A stretch of DNA of 64,000 nucleotides from contig CALZFC010000017.1 of the NCBI GenBank assembly GCA_945643635.1, positions 10,001 through 74,000 on the forward strand, read 5' to 3'. Below the pieces are notes generated by a model, which was given only the letters and a program-made list of their open reading frames with translations, was not told the DNA's origin and ran no database searches. The position numbers were made by a program, and so were the translations under genes. Origin of the DNA: Allodiplogaster sudhausi (Eukaryota; Nematoda; Chromadorea; Rhabditida; Diplogasteridae). Below are positions 24,571 to 34,719 of this stretch, in pieces (the stretch's first letter is position 1; each line of letters starts with the position of its first letter).

Positions 24571-27388
24571 GGAGAGTAAAAATTAAAAATAAAACAACTT
24601 AAAGATGGAGCACTGGTCAATACGGCGCGACTCACTCCGTGACGATTCAGCTACTCGCCTATTGCTTCTTCTATCGCTATGTCCTGCTCTGCAAGTCGGA
24701 CTTTTACTTTCTCCCTCTCTTGTATTTTCTCTCACTCTCCTTCTCGCTCTCTCTCTCTCTCATCCTTCTCTACTATCTCTCCCTCTCTCTTCCTTTATTT
24801 TCTATCTCACTCTCTTCCCCCTCACTCTCTTTCTCTCTCTCACTCTCTTCCCCTCACTCTCTTTCTCTCTCTCTCTCTCTTCCCTCTCTCTCTCTCTTCC
24901 CTCTCTCTCTCTCTCTTTCTCTCTCTCCATCCATCTCTCCCCTCAGGTCCGATAAGCGTCGCTACCTGGAACGTCGCGCCACCTTCGTCGTCCTCTTCTT
25001 CTTCTACATCCTCTCCTGGATCGCCTCTTGCGTCTACATCAACATTGGCTATCCGCCATCTCCGGAAGCACACGCCAACATGACTCGACTCGTCTTCAAG
25101 CCGTACTACCCAACCTTCAACCAGTCCTACTACATGTTCAATGTGGTCAGACAATCTTGACCTAATTGTTCCATGTGTCCAGACAATTTAGTCCCATCGA
25201 CATTGACACAATTGTTTAATGTGGTTAAACATATTCGCACCCTACTACCCAACGTTCACCCAGCCCTACTACATGTTCAATGTGGCCAGACACTACATTT
25301 GTCTCTCATCGATATCGGCACACAAATGTTCAGCGTATGAAGTCAATGTTGTCATCGACACTATTCAACCTGCCCAGACAATTTTGTTTGACTTTGTTTG
25401 ACAACTTTCCTGATCACCCAAACAACTTTTTTTCTGTTTATTTTAATTTTATTTGACAAAATTTAACATGCTGACCACATGCAAATCTAGACATTAGTAT
25501 TTTCTTATTTGGTTCTTGTTTTTCCCGTATTTAGGAGATTATTTTATTTTCAGAGACAAGCTTACTAGTTTGTCTTTCTCTTCTTAGGGAATGGCAACGC
25601 CGATCGCGACGGCCGCCTCGCTTTGGCTCGTCTTCCAGACGTGCTCCGAACTCTTCGCTGTCATCATCTTCTCGCGCTACATCATCCGCGCCATTCGTCA
25701 GGCTCGTTGGGGGCGAGTATAGCTCAGTGGTAGTGCGGCTGAATCATGGACCAGGCAGTCACGGGTTCGAATCTCTCCTCCGAGGTTCTATCCAACGCCC
25801 ATAAGTGATAAACCACAAGCAATTCACACCTTCGAACTTCATTAACATGTATTAATAAAATACACGGTCCCAGTACTTTGAAGGATACATGATTTGAATA
25901 CCATATTCACAGGAATTGAATAAACACGTGCAATTTAAACTATTTAGCTTGCACTCGAAAATGTTTTTCAAAAAAGTATCATCATATATCTCCGGTGCAG
26001 TTCTTTATGCAATTCCTCCTTCTCTTACTTTTAAACAAGATTGGATTAGCCAATTATTTTCATGACCTTATCCCGCCTCAATACGGGTGATTCAAAAGCG
26101 TTCAAATCAAATCTGTTGTTTGCATTCTTTTATCCTTACCACTCCCCCTCCCTCACAGGCTAGAATATACTGGCAGCTCATCGTAATCCTTAGGTGTTCT
26201 CTCTTCCTTGGTAATTTGCTACTTTACTGCTTTACTACTTACGTTTACTACTTTGCTACTTTCCTTTACTACTTTACTACTTTCCTTTACTTCTCACTAA
26301 CACAGGTTCGCTCGGATACCCAGAGTCGCACGATGGCCAATCTCCAGGTGCAACTCTTCCTCGCGCTCGTGCTGCAGGTACTCAGAACAAGAAGGGGGGG
26401 GGGAATGACGACAACGGACAAAAGCGCTGGGGACAAAAGCGTTGCGGATAAAGCGCTATCAGGATAACAAATAATTTAAAAAAATTAATCCTTTGATGAC
26501 TAAACAAGAAAATAGTTAACACAACACATCATCAAGCATGAATACGAATAGTAGCATGATTAGGATGCGTCATGAATACGAACGCTTTCTCTCGCTTGGC
26601 AATGAGCAATTTTGCCAAATCCGCTCTCTCTCACTCACTCTCTCTCTCCCTCTTTCTCTAATTTCACTCCCATTCATGGGTATGCGTTACTGCACAAGGG
26701 AGAACAAAACAACCTTTCCGTGAATCACTCTAATCTAATCTGGCAGTTATATTGTTACATATATAGTTGACGTAGAAAGGCAAAGAGAAGAATGCAAGGG
26801 ACGTAAGAGCAATGACTCCGTTCGTTAAGACATTTTTACGCAATTCCTTCCGAGAATCTTTTGGCATACAGATTAACGGTAACTATTGATAAAATAAACA
26901 GCAGGCCAAGGGCTAAAAAAGGCCAAGGGTTTAATTACTAATTATCATTTATTATTATTAAAAGCCGAAAGACAGGTTTGCTCTCTTTCAGTTTTTAGTA
27001 ACAATAAATGATAATTCATAATTATAAATAAATAATGCGCAAAAATAAATGAATAATTAATAAAAAAAAATGAATTATAAAGAATAATAATAATGAATAA
27101 TAAATAATGAAAAATAATGTTCAGCTAATGGCGCCCATCCTGTGCATCTACGCGCCCGAAGTCTTCGCAGTGGTCTTCCCGATCTTTGGAGTGGAAATCG
27201 ACATGCCACCCGGCTACATCTCCATGATCTTCCAGCTCTTCCCCTCCTTTGACGGACTCGTCGTGCTCATCGTCGTCAAGGACTACCGGTTTGCGCTCTT
27301 TCTTTGCTTTTGATCTACCGAGATGGGGGGGAGGTGAGAAGGAAAGAGAGAGGGGAAGAGAGAGAGAGAGAGTGAGAGAGAGAAATTA

Positions 27389-27424
<36 letters not shown>

Positions 27425-28215
27425 CGAGAGAGAGATGGCTCACCGTTTTGTAGCGATGTATGTACATACATATATGTAGATATATGTGTTTGCGATGAAA
27501 AAAAAAACAAAAAAACAACTTGTAAAGATATTGGTGAGTATACTCTGAATTCAGACAGAAAATCACATCAATAAACAGTTGCGTGTATGGCTCGCTTATC
27601 GTTGCATTTGCAGTAATTATGTATGTGATCGATAGAATTAACACGTTTCATTCACATTAGCCATCCTCTTTGACTGTATACATACATACATATAAGATAT
27701 GCCTTGCAAATGGCGCAAGGTATGCTGTCATCTTTAAGCACGCCCGAAACATGACCATAAATTTTTCCTTTTTTTTTAATTTTTTAAACATTTGAATTTT
27801 CCTAACTAATTTAGTCGCGTCTCTCTAAATGACATATGCTCTCTCGCATGCAAAAAGGCGCGAATTCGAAATCGAGTTTTTGGCTTTGGCAATCGACTTA
27901 CTCTTCCTTTATACTCTTCTTCTCCTTCTTCTTCTTCTTCTGTCACACCTAGCGCATTCTATCTCATCACGCTCCTCTCGCTCTCTCTCATTCTTTCTCT
28001 TTTTCTCCCTCACTGTCTGTTTCTCACTCTCTCTCATTCTTTCTCTTTTTCTCTCTCACTCTCTCATTCTTTCTCTTTTTCTCTCTCACTCTCTTTCTCT
28101 GCATCTTCACTTTTGCAGAAACGCGATTCTCGGCATCTCGAAGAAGTATCTGAAGGGCGACACTGAAGTCACCGTGATGACGACCACTTTCGCCGAGCGA
28201 AGCGCCGTAAACTGA
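22013..28215 (+). CDS. Str-type seven-transmembrane chemoreceptor (nematode GPCR), 9 exons
   Basis: This is a predicted chemosensory G-protein-coupled receptor of the plasma membrane or sensory cilium. Exons: 22013-22070, 23325-23467, 23710-23768, 24605-24694, 24947-25145, 25588-25701 (donor uncertain), 26306-26377, 27125-27288, 28119-28215, giving about 331 residues, the usual Str length. The product starts MDISEDSRN and runs straight into a first membrane helix, followed by the family-like KSSSHIGKYKYY and an ILHP segment at the end of helix 2. Helix 3 ends in a CFFYRYV motif, the family's FIYRYL-like position. Later helices contain PEVFAVVFPIFGV and FPSFDGLVVLIVVKDYR, matching the conserved PxxDPLxxIxxxxDYR end of Str proteins. 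The tail is short and hydrophilic. Phases are consistent across all junctions if exon 6 uses a GC donor or extends to 25716. I chose the ATG at 22013 because it splices in phase into helix 1. Confidence 0.85.
22926..23304 (+). mobile_element. Pogo-like non-autonomous DNA transposon, copy B (379 bp)
   Basis: This copy occupies chemoreceptor intron 1 and ends 20 bases before the exon 2 acceptor. It has the same TA-flanked CCGTATTTTCTC terminal inverted repeats as copies A and C. On the plus strand the interior encodes a decayed transposase end (Trp-Asp-Ala-Leu, then IANSFKINGKTDI), followed by a stop within a few codons. Confidence 0.7.
23520..23605. repeat. TTAA-rich short tandem repeat
   Basis: Repeated TTAATTAA words (period four) fill this part of chemoreceptor intron 2. 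It is simple-sequence DNA with no sign of function. Confidence 0.7.
23815..24355. mobile_element. 541-bp MITE with ~62-bp terminal inverted repeats
   Basis: The left end (GCCGCACGATTAATCCCCCT, continuing to about 23877) is repeated in reverse complement at 24294-24355 with only about two mismatches over 62 bases. The interior is AT-rich and has no open frame. It lies in chemoreceptor intron 3. I cannot define a clear target-site duplication, so the superfamily is open. The high identity of the two ends argues for recent insertion. Confidence 0.8.
24480..24580. repeat. GA microsatellite
   Basis: A nearly pure GA/AAGAG array within chemoreceptor intron 3, between the MITE and exon 4. Confidence 0.85.
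24700..24946. repeat. CT array forming the 3' end of intron 4 of the chemoreceptor
   Basis: This CT-rich array fills essentially the whole of intron 4 and runs into the acceptor CTCCCCTCAG before exon 5, so the microsatellite itself supplies the polypyrimidine tract. The donor at the other end is CAA|GTCGGA. Confidence 0.8.
25236..25294 (+). pseudogene. Duplicated fragment of chemoreceptor exon 5
   Basis: The last ~50 bases of exon 5 (ending TACTACATGTTCAATGTGG plus its intron start) recur about 135 bases downstream in intron 5 with a handful of substitutions; the words CTACTACCCAAC and CCTACTACATGTTCAATGTG are shared. No splice acceptor precedes the copy, so it looks like a relic of a local tandem duplication rather than a used exon. 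Confidence 0.75.
25711..25806 (+). mobile_element. tRNA-derived repeat (SINE-like) or degenerate tRNA
   Basis: The segment has a perfect internal A box (TAGCTCAGTGG at about 25719) and a good B box (GGTTCGAATC at about 25763) at tRNA-like spacing, and begins with GGGGGCG that could pair with CGCCC near 25796. The T-stem and anticodon stem do not pair properly and the 3' part is too long, so I read it as a tRNA-derived SINE head or tRNA pseudogene rather than a working tRNA. It starts about 10 bases after chemoreceptor exon 6. Confidence 0.65.
27345..27445. repeat. GA microsatellite in chemoreceptor intron 8
   Basis: A GA array interrupted by single A or C residues lies just downstream of the exon 8 donor. 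The same intron ends in a CT-rich array (27975-28100) leading to the acceptor of exon 9. Confidence 0.85.
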
Positions 28216-28998
28216 GCGCCAGCTTTTCCTCTCCTTTCCCCAGCACCACACCACCGATTGTGGTCCTTTTTTGGTCACGAATTTGTTGTAATCTCGATTG
28301 GTATGTATTAGATTTATAGATATGTCCATGTATAGTTAAAGGAGCAGTACACGCAACAGCAATTTATCATTTATATACACTTACACACACTCTTTCACTA
28401 TCACTCTCTCTCTCTCTTTCACTCACTATCTCTCACTAGCCCTCTATTTGTTCTCCCCCTATCTCTATCTTAACCTCGAAGGTCATGATAGTCCATCGAA
28501 AATGGTCAGAGAGGGACAAAACAGCTTCTTCTTGTCTCTCCAGCAATGTCTCCTTTACGATTCCAGGAAAATCGGAAGTTTGTAATCTCTACTTCTTGTT
28601 TAATAAGCTAGTAATCAGAAATATCAGTAATATTCCTTTCTTAATGCGCCCCGCCACGAAATCTGTCTGTCTACTATTACTCTCTGTTATTCATTGTCCT
28701 TATTCAAGCCCATTCAAGTACTCCATTCATATGGTCTACGGTATCTTTGATGTCGGTAGATCTAACAACATATTTGTTCTTCCAACTCCTATGCATGTAC
28801 TTTGCTGTCTCTCTTTTTCAATATTCGATAGAACTCAGCTGTCTGCAGTTCGAACAATAAATTTCATTCTTATCAATAGAACCTCAGATTGTGCAAAATT
28901 CTACTGACAGACGGAAAGAGCTGGATTGTCAGAGAAGGAGAGAGAAAGAGAGACAGAGAATGGGTTTGGAAGAATGAGAGGGAGAGGAAGAGAGAGAT

Positions 28999-29045
<47 letters not shown>

Positions 29046-29177
29046 GACAAGTGAAGCGGTACTACTAAAGCAAGGATTGAAGACACATGCCAAAATTAAA
29101 AAAAATAAAATAAAATTGTGTATAATATATCAGTCAAAAATATAGTCTTAACAGACATTTTCAATGGTATATTGCAG
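28216..29177. other. Spacer between the two alternative last exons of the chemoreceptor
   Basis: This is non-coding spacer after the proximal stop codon. It contains a GA array at about 28925-29040 and an AATAAA hexamer at 28856. I see no further exon. If the distal last exon is used, this whole stretch becomes intron. Confidence 0.55.
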
Positions 29178-29271
29178 AAACGCGATTCTTGGCTTCTCGA
29201 CAAAGTTTCTAAAGGGCGACCCAGAAGTGACCGTGATGCATACAAACTTTGTGGAACAGAGCCAATTCTGA
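29178..29271 (+). CDS. Second, alternative last exon of the Str chemoreceptor
   Basis: After an acceptor TATTGCAG this exon reads, in the same phase as exon 9, NAILGFSTKFLKGD...EVTVM and ends in TGA at 29269. It is clearly homologous to exon 9 (NAILGISKKYLKGD...EVTVM), with a different end (HTNFVEQSQF versus TTTFAERSAVN). Exon 8 could splice to either, giving receptors with different cytoplasmic tails. Alternatively it is the surviving piece of a duplicated gene; no upstream exons of a second copy are visible between 28215 and 29178. The open frame and intact splice site favour use. Confidence 0.7.
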
Positions 29272-29288
29272 TATCTTTGCATTAATAT

Positions 29289-29335
<47 letters not shown>

Positions 29336-30716
29336 TACATATATTTATATGTATAATTTCTCATTATTTACTCATATTAACCTTTCTTTACCTTTCTTAG
29401 CTTATGCTTCATATTCCCATCTTGTTTGTAATATACAAATGTTCTAAGCTTATTTGTACAATTTCACATTTTATTTATGGAATATATTATTTTTCATTGT
29501 TTATAAGTTTAGTTATTTACATTTCTAGGCTATTTTATTTATTTTGCCGCATATTTTTATGCTCTCTCCATCAGCCTATTTTTTGCCACGGATGACTGTT
29601 GCTACGCTTCTCATGTTTTTGGTAGACTTGCGCAGCTTTGTTTGGCCTCTTGCCTCCTACGTTATCTTCTTGAACTTATTCATCTTTTCCCCATTCTCCA
29701 ACTAATCCGCATATTTAGTTTCAAAATATTTTCGGTGCCCAGTTATTTTTTTTGCTGAAAATGTTAAAAATATGCATGTGTGTGTGTGCGTCAGTTGAAT
29801 TGCTTTCATGGAGATACCGTAGTCATCCTAATTGGTCAGAATATTTTTGGTGTGTCAAATTGTTGACGACAAGCAAAAAAAAAACAGACAATGGCCGAGC
29901 ATGAGACTTACGCAAATGGAAAGTTTTTTCATACACCCAAAAACACTAATAAATTTTTATTTTTTATAGTTTAAAATTCTTCTGTAATCCGCGCGTCGTC
30001 ACTCCAGTGACATTTCTTTTTGGCTATCGCAATTACAATTACGTAGCTTACAAATCACACGGATTAAGAAAAACATAACAAATTCTACCCAACAGATAAT
30101 CTTCTCAAGAAATAGGCTACGTAGCGAAGACAAATTTGCGCAAAAACTGGGTAAAAAAAATTACAAAACTATAAGTACTATTAAAATTTCACAATTCCGT
30201 TCGTACGAACCATTCAGCCCAAGTACAGATCTCCCAGTCCTGTAGCTCTAGCGATAAATTACACCTCAAGCCCTGTTCGTTTTTGGGTTTCAATTGAATG
30301 CGCAAACAGCCATAAAAACATTTTTTCGTCAAAACTTGGAACGACTAAAGAAGGAAGGAGGAGGCTCTTTGATTTAAGAGTGCAATGGTCCTGGGAAAGA
30401 TGGAAAGGAAGAGATTGTGACTGTTGATAGAGTGAGCAGCACGCTTGCGGCATGCGAAAGGATGAAAGGGCATGGCTACGGTAGAAGTGGGCGTGGCTAC
30501 GTTAGAAGTGGGCGTGGCCATAGTAGAAGTGGGCGGGGCACTAATCACTCATAGTCGGTCACTTCACTGATTAGGGAGTCCACGCGTTGTAGGCTGACAG
30601 GGTCCTGCAAGCATTATTAGACTCTTTTGGGTAATTAGCCTCTCCATAATCATATCGAAGACGGAATTTCGTCCCAAACAGCCAATATCTGGCCTGGACC
30701 CGTCCGATGCCCAGAT
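29272..30716. other. Intergenic region with AT microsatellite and GC-box minisatellite
   Basis: The stretch contains a (TA)n tract at about 29290-29330 and AT-rich unique DNA with no exon that I can support. Near its end, 30466-30540, a 21-base unit with core AGAAGTGGGCGTGGC is repeated three to four times. Confidence 0.6.
30466..30540. repeat. 21-bp minisatellite with GGGCGTGGC core
   Basis: Three to four tandem copies of a 21-base unit (TAGAAGTGGGCGTGGCTACG and close variants). GGGCGTGGC resembles a Krüppel-like/Sp factor site, but clustering of the word may be only a consequence of the repeat. Confidence 0.75.
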
Positions 30717-33700
30717 CTACAATTGGGCCCGGGCATGGTCTTGGACATCCCAAACCTTCTTTGAAGCTCCCTTTGCCACCAGTCTGCTGAGGCTACGTCG
30801 CATCACGACGAGAATGACTACGGCCGCAACGTTGAGCACGACAATTATGCAGAACAGACTGGCCAGCATCTAAAAAGTGTTTAAAAGATAGTGGAAAACA
30901 ATTCCATTAAAAATTAAACGATACCGTTGGAAAAGGCTTCTTCTCCTTGTGTTTCGAAGTGGATGTTTCCTTCAAAAGAGAATGGATTTTTTTCAAACTA
31001 TTTGGATATAAAAACAATTAATTCTTTAAAGGAGGTATCCGGGGAATAATTAACCTAAGTTTTTTTTCTATATGAACATATTCATCTTGGCGTAAAACAT
31101 GTATCCAGAAAGTATGAGCGATTTTCGTCCAGTACATTCTGAGCAATAGTAACGTGAAAACTGGCGGGTAGATAATTAGCTACGGTAGGTCAGAGCCGCC
31201 CTCCTATTTCACATGCTCTCTCGACCGAGCGACAGGCAACTTTACGAGCGCGCGCATTCAAACCCGTTCTCTAGCGCTACTGTAGAATTATTCGCCGGAT
31301 ACTTCCTTTAAGAAAGATGAAGATTCATAGTCGCATCTTAAGTGAAGTGCTAGGTGATGTCGGAATTGCGGTGCTGAGAGTCGAGGTTAGCTGTGGTGTC
31401 GTAGTCGAGGCACTCGTCGGTGTCTTAAAATGGGCAATATATTATTACCGTATTTTCTCTATTAGTACCCCACCTTTATTAGAACCCCCCCTCTAATAGT
31501 ACCCCCCTCTGATAAAGCCATTGAAAAATAGAACCCCTCCCTCTAGTAGAACCCCCCCCCCCCTCCAATAGTGCCCCCCCCCCTTACACCCTAATATCTC
31601 AGCTCGAGACGTACCTCGAATGGATCCTGGAGGCATGGGATGCTCTCTCCAATGAACTGATTGCAAATTCATTCAAAATGTGTGGTAAAATGGATATTCC
31701 AGTGCTGATTCCTATGAATTCGAGCTATGATTCTTCTTTTTTTTGAGAAGAAAATGTTGTTATCAAACTTTTACTGTCTCACATTGAAAAATAGTACCCC
31801 TCTCTTTAGTAGAACCCCTCCCTCTAATAGTGCCCCCCTCTCGCAAAGGTATTGAAAAATAGAACCCCCGGGGGTACTAAGAGAGAAAATACGGTATTCT
31901 AATTTAGCAATAAATAATGTATAAGAAAAACTGTACCTCGACTGCTTCAGTTGTTGCTGTCTGGGACGGCGACGTGGACGACTCAGACGTGGTCTTAGTG
32001 GTGCGTTCAGAGCTGGGCTCATAGGTGGGCTTAGACGTGTGGTCAGAGACTAACTCCGAGGATGCCTCGGACGTCGGCTCAGAAATGGGCTCTGAAGTGG
32101 GTTCCGAGGTGGGCTCCGAGGTGGACTCAGCGGCTGTCTCAGAGGTGGGCTTCGAGGTTGGCTCTGATGTTGGCCCTGATGTGGGCTCTGATGTGGGCTC
32201 CGAGGTAGGCTCAGAAGTCGGCTCAGAAGTGGACTCAGATGTTGGCTCAGAATTGGGATCCGAGGTGGGCTCCGACGAATGCTCCGAGGTGGGCTCTGAG
32301 GTGGGCTCCGAGGTGGTCTCCGAGGTGGGCTCTGAGGTGGGCTCCGAGGTGGGCTCCGAAGTGGTCTCAGTGGTAGGCTCAGAGGAGGTCTCAGAGGTGG
32401 GTTCAGCGGTGAGCTCAGAGGTGGTCTCAGAAATTATCTCGGATGTTGGCACAGAAGTGGGCTCGGAGTTTGTCTCATAATTGGGATCGGAGGCTGTCTC
32501 AGAAGTCGTCTCAAAGGTGAGTTCAGTGGTGGTTTCAGAGGAGGGCGCATTGGTGGGCCCAGAGGAGAGCCGAGAGGTGGGTTCAGTGGTGGTCGCAGAA
32601 GTTGGCTCAGAAGTGGGCTCGGATGTGGTCTTAGAAGCGGTGTCGGAGGTTGGCTCGGACTTGGGCTCAGAAGTGGTCTCAAAAGTGGGCTCGGCCGTAC
32701 TGATTTCCGCTTCTGTTATTGCTGACTTCTGCAATACACGCATAATTAAAATATTTAATATACTTAACAAATTTTAGGATATTCTTTAAAAATTTCCAAT
32801 CAACAATTTTTTTCCCGAATTGGTTACCGTGAACGGCAGTCTAGATGTTGTTAATGGCATTTCGGTGCTTTCCTCAACCGCTGAAGTCGACGGTACATCG
32901 GATGGCTGATGTTATTCAGTGTCATATTATATCATTCGTCGAACTATGAAAAACATATAGTGTATTTCTCCAAATAAGAAATATGCATACATTTTATCAG
33001 TCAAATAATTTCTCCTCCAAAGACTTCGACAAAATATTCTATTTCTTATAATTCTTTTTAAAGAATTTCGCGTTCCATACAGGCTTCAATTTACCAGTGT
33101 GCCAGAAGATTTCTTTTGTGAAACTTGAACGACTACTGATAGACCTGCGTTGTCTCCGCCGCGCTCTCCGACGCGATGGAGAGAGGAGTCGTAGAGGTTG
33201 AGGAGGAGGAGGAAGGAGTCGAAGAACAAGGTGATTTAGACGTGGAAGTCGAGAATTCTGTCACAAATCTTCTGCCAGCCGCTTCCGTTGGAGCCTGCAT
33301 TGGAACCTCTCTGTGTGCAGTATAAGAAATTTGTTTCGTAAATTGTTGACACTCTTCGCATGAATAGAAAAGAAAGGTATGACAAGTAAAATGGGTTGAA
33401 AATTCGGTTCGAGAGAGAAAAAATGACATTTGCATTTTTATTTATTTCATAATATTTATAATAAATAAATATAACACACGACGGAGGTTGGTGGTGCGAG
33501 TTTGCGAGTCGAATGTTTCCTGGTCCTTTTGCTGGTGTACGTTGAGGTCTTTGGCTTCTTTGGCGTCTGTTCAGCGAAATAGGTTTTCAAAACGAGAGAT
33601 AATTAGGCGCTATACAAAAGGTAATTAACTTCTTTTTTAACTGTTCTAACTTACAACTCCGTGCAAGATGTCGAATATCTTCATGTAGTCGTAAGTGGCG

Positions 33701-34719
33701 TTACCGTCAAAAGTCTGCAATATCGGAATAGTTGCATCTTTGGTAAGAGAATGGGAGACAATTGCATTTTTCATTCCTGAATTTAAGTTTTATTTATTTA
33801 ATTGATATATAAAGCCGAAAAAGCGATGGACAGCCGCCTTATGTGGGCGCGGAATACGAAATGGAAGAGGAGGATTTGGATCCACTCTTCGAAAGTCGTC
33901 CTTCATTGTGGAAGAATTCCTTGACATACGAGGAAGAAGCTGAAAAAAAACTTCTCGTTCAGTGTTAAATACTACGAAATTATGATAACTTTGAAGTTTC
34001 ATATGTAAAAATATTTAAATATTAAACATATTTAAATTTTAAGTTTAATTAAAAAATTTTTGAAGTTCAAATATTAAAAATTATTTGCATTATTTTGCAA
34101 AACGCTGTCAAAAGTACTTCTCAAAAACAGAAGTTTGATAAATTATTAATAGATTATATGCAAAATTTTAGCAATGAGTACAAAATTTTAAATTTTGTTT
34201 TGTTTGTACTCATTGCTCATAAATTCAGAAGTATATGTAGTATTTCCTGAAGAATTCGAAAAAGAGTAATTTTTTTTAAAAATATTTTATTGTTTCTCCA
34301 AGATCGATTTCTCATCTTTTTTATGTTGCATACGCGTACCTCAGCGAGCGGACCAAGCTGATTCTGCAGAGGCTTATCAAAATGTTGGCCGTTCCCAATA
34401 GAGTGGCATCCGGCTGGCCAAGGGAGCAGAAGGCACACAGCGAGCAGCAGCCTTAAAGGAGCAAAAAAATCCTGTTTGAATCGCGCCTTAAGATGTGATT
34501 TGATCAAGAAAATTTAAAACAATTACGTTTGAGTTTCGCGCAGCTTTAATTATTTCTTTTGTCGAAGGAATTATTTGATTTCCATTCGCATCTTCTCGCT
34601 TTTACTTGTATTTTTTATATATTATATTTTCAATCAAAAAGAATTTTTTTAAGTTATAAGAGATTTAAACTAACAAAAAAGACATTAGATTAGAATATTA
34701 AATAGCAGGGCCACCTCAT
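30717..34719 (-). CDS. Mucin-like single-pass membrane protein with Glu-Pro-Thr-Ser repeats
   Basis: I do not recognise an orthologue; the architecture is a type I membrane mucin. Minus-strand exons in order: 34719-34715, 34451-34340, 33939-33832, 33714-33655, 33566-33480, 33294-33145, 32905-32828, 32728-31937, 30969-30925, 30869-30717. All junctions after exon 2 are phase 0 and the total is about 529 residues. Exon 1 carries only ATG plus two bases; spliced, the protein begins with a textbook signal peptide (MRLLLAVCLLLPWPAGC). Basic and Ser/Thr-rich segments follow, then a 264-residue exon dominated by SEPT-type repeats, a likely O-glycosylated stalk. The last exon holds a membrane helix (SLFCIIVVLNVAAVVILVV) followed by MRRSLSRL and a short cytoplasmic tail ending ARAQL. 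The intron after the repeat exon contains transposon copy C. The start rests on the signal peptide and on phase. Confidence 0.75.
31358..31423 (-). CDS. Possible optional Thr/Ser-rich exon of the mucin-like gene
   Basis: In phase with the repeat exon, this segment reads TPTSASTTTPQLTSTLSTAI and continues in the same Thr/Ser/Pro style, then reaches a stop a few codons after LKM. Its acceptor would be TTTTAAG. No GT donor occurs before the stop, so it can only be an alternative terminal exon, giving a secreted form without the membrane helix, or a decayed exon. Confidence 0.4.
31446..31896 (+). mobile_element. Pogo-like non-autonomous DNA transposon, copy C (451 bp)
   Basis: It is flanked by TA and bounded by the same CCGTATTTTCTC inverted repeats as copies A and B. 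Of the three it has the best preserved transposase remnant: YLEWILEAWDALSNE, then [13 protein letters not shown], on the plus strand. It lies in the intron after the repeat exon of the minus-strand mucin-like gene. Confidence 0.72.
31990..32700. repeat. Coding 12/24-bp tandem repeat (SEPT repeats)
   Basis: The unit on the plus strand is close to TCAGAGGTGGGC, varied by single bases, repeated several dozen times. On the minus strand it encodes Ser-Glu-Pro-Thr and variants with Thr-Thr. The plus-strand frame (Gly-Ser-Glu-Val repeats) is an artefact of the same period. Confidence 0.85.

Noticed and set aside
25711..25806. A functional tRNA gene
   Set aside because: A and B boxes are good, but the T-stem and anticodon stem do not pair, so a tRNA-derived repeat is more likely.
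32025..32777. Plus-strand frames with Gly-Ser-Glu-Val repeats
   Set aside because: Antisense of the SEPT-repeat exon of the minus-strand mucin-like gene; a 12-base repeat is open on both strands. The minus strand fits neighbouring exons in phase.
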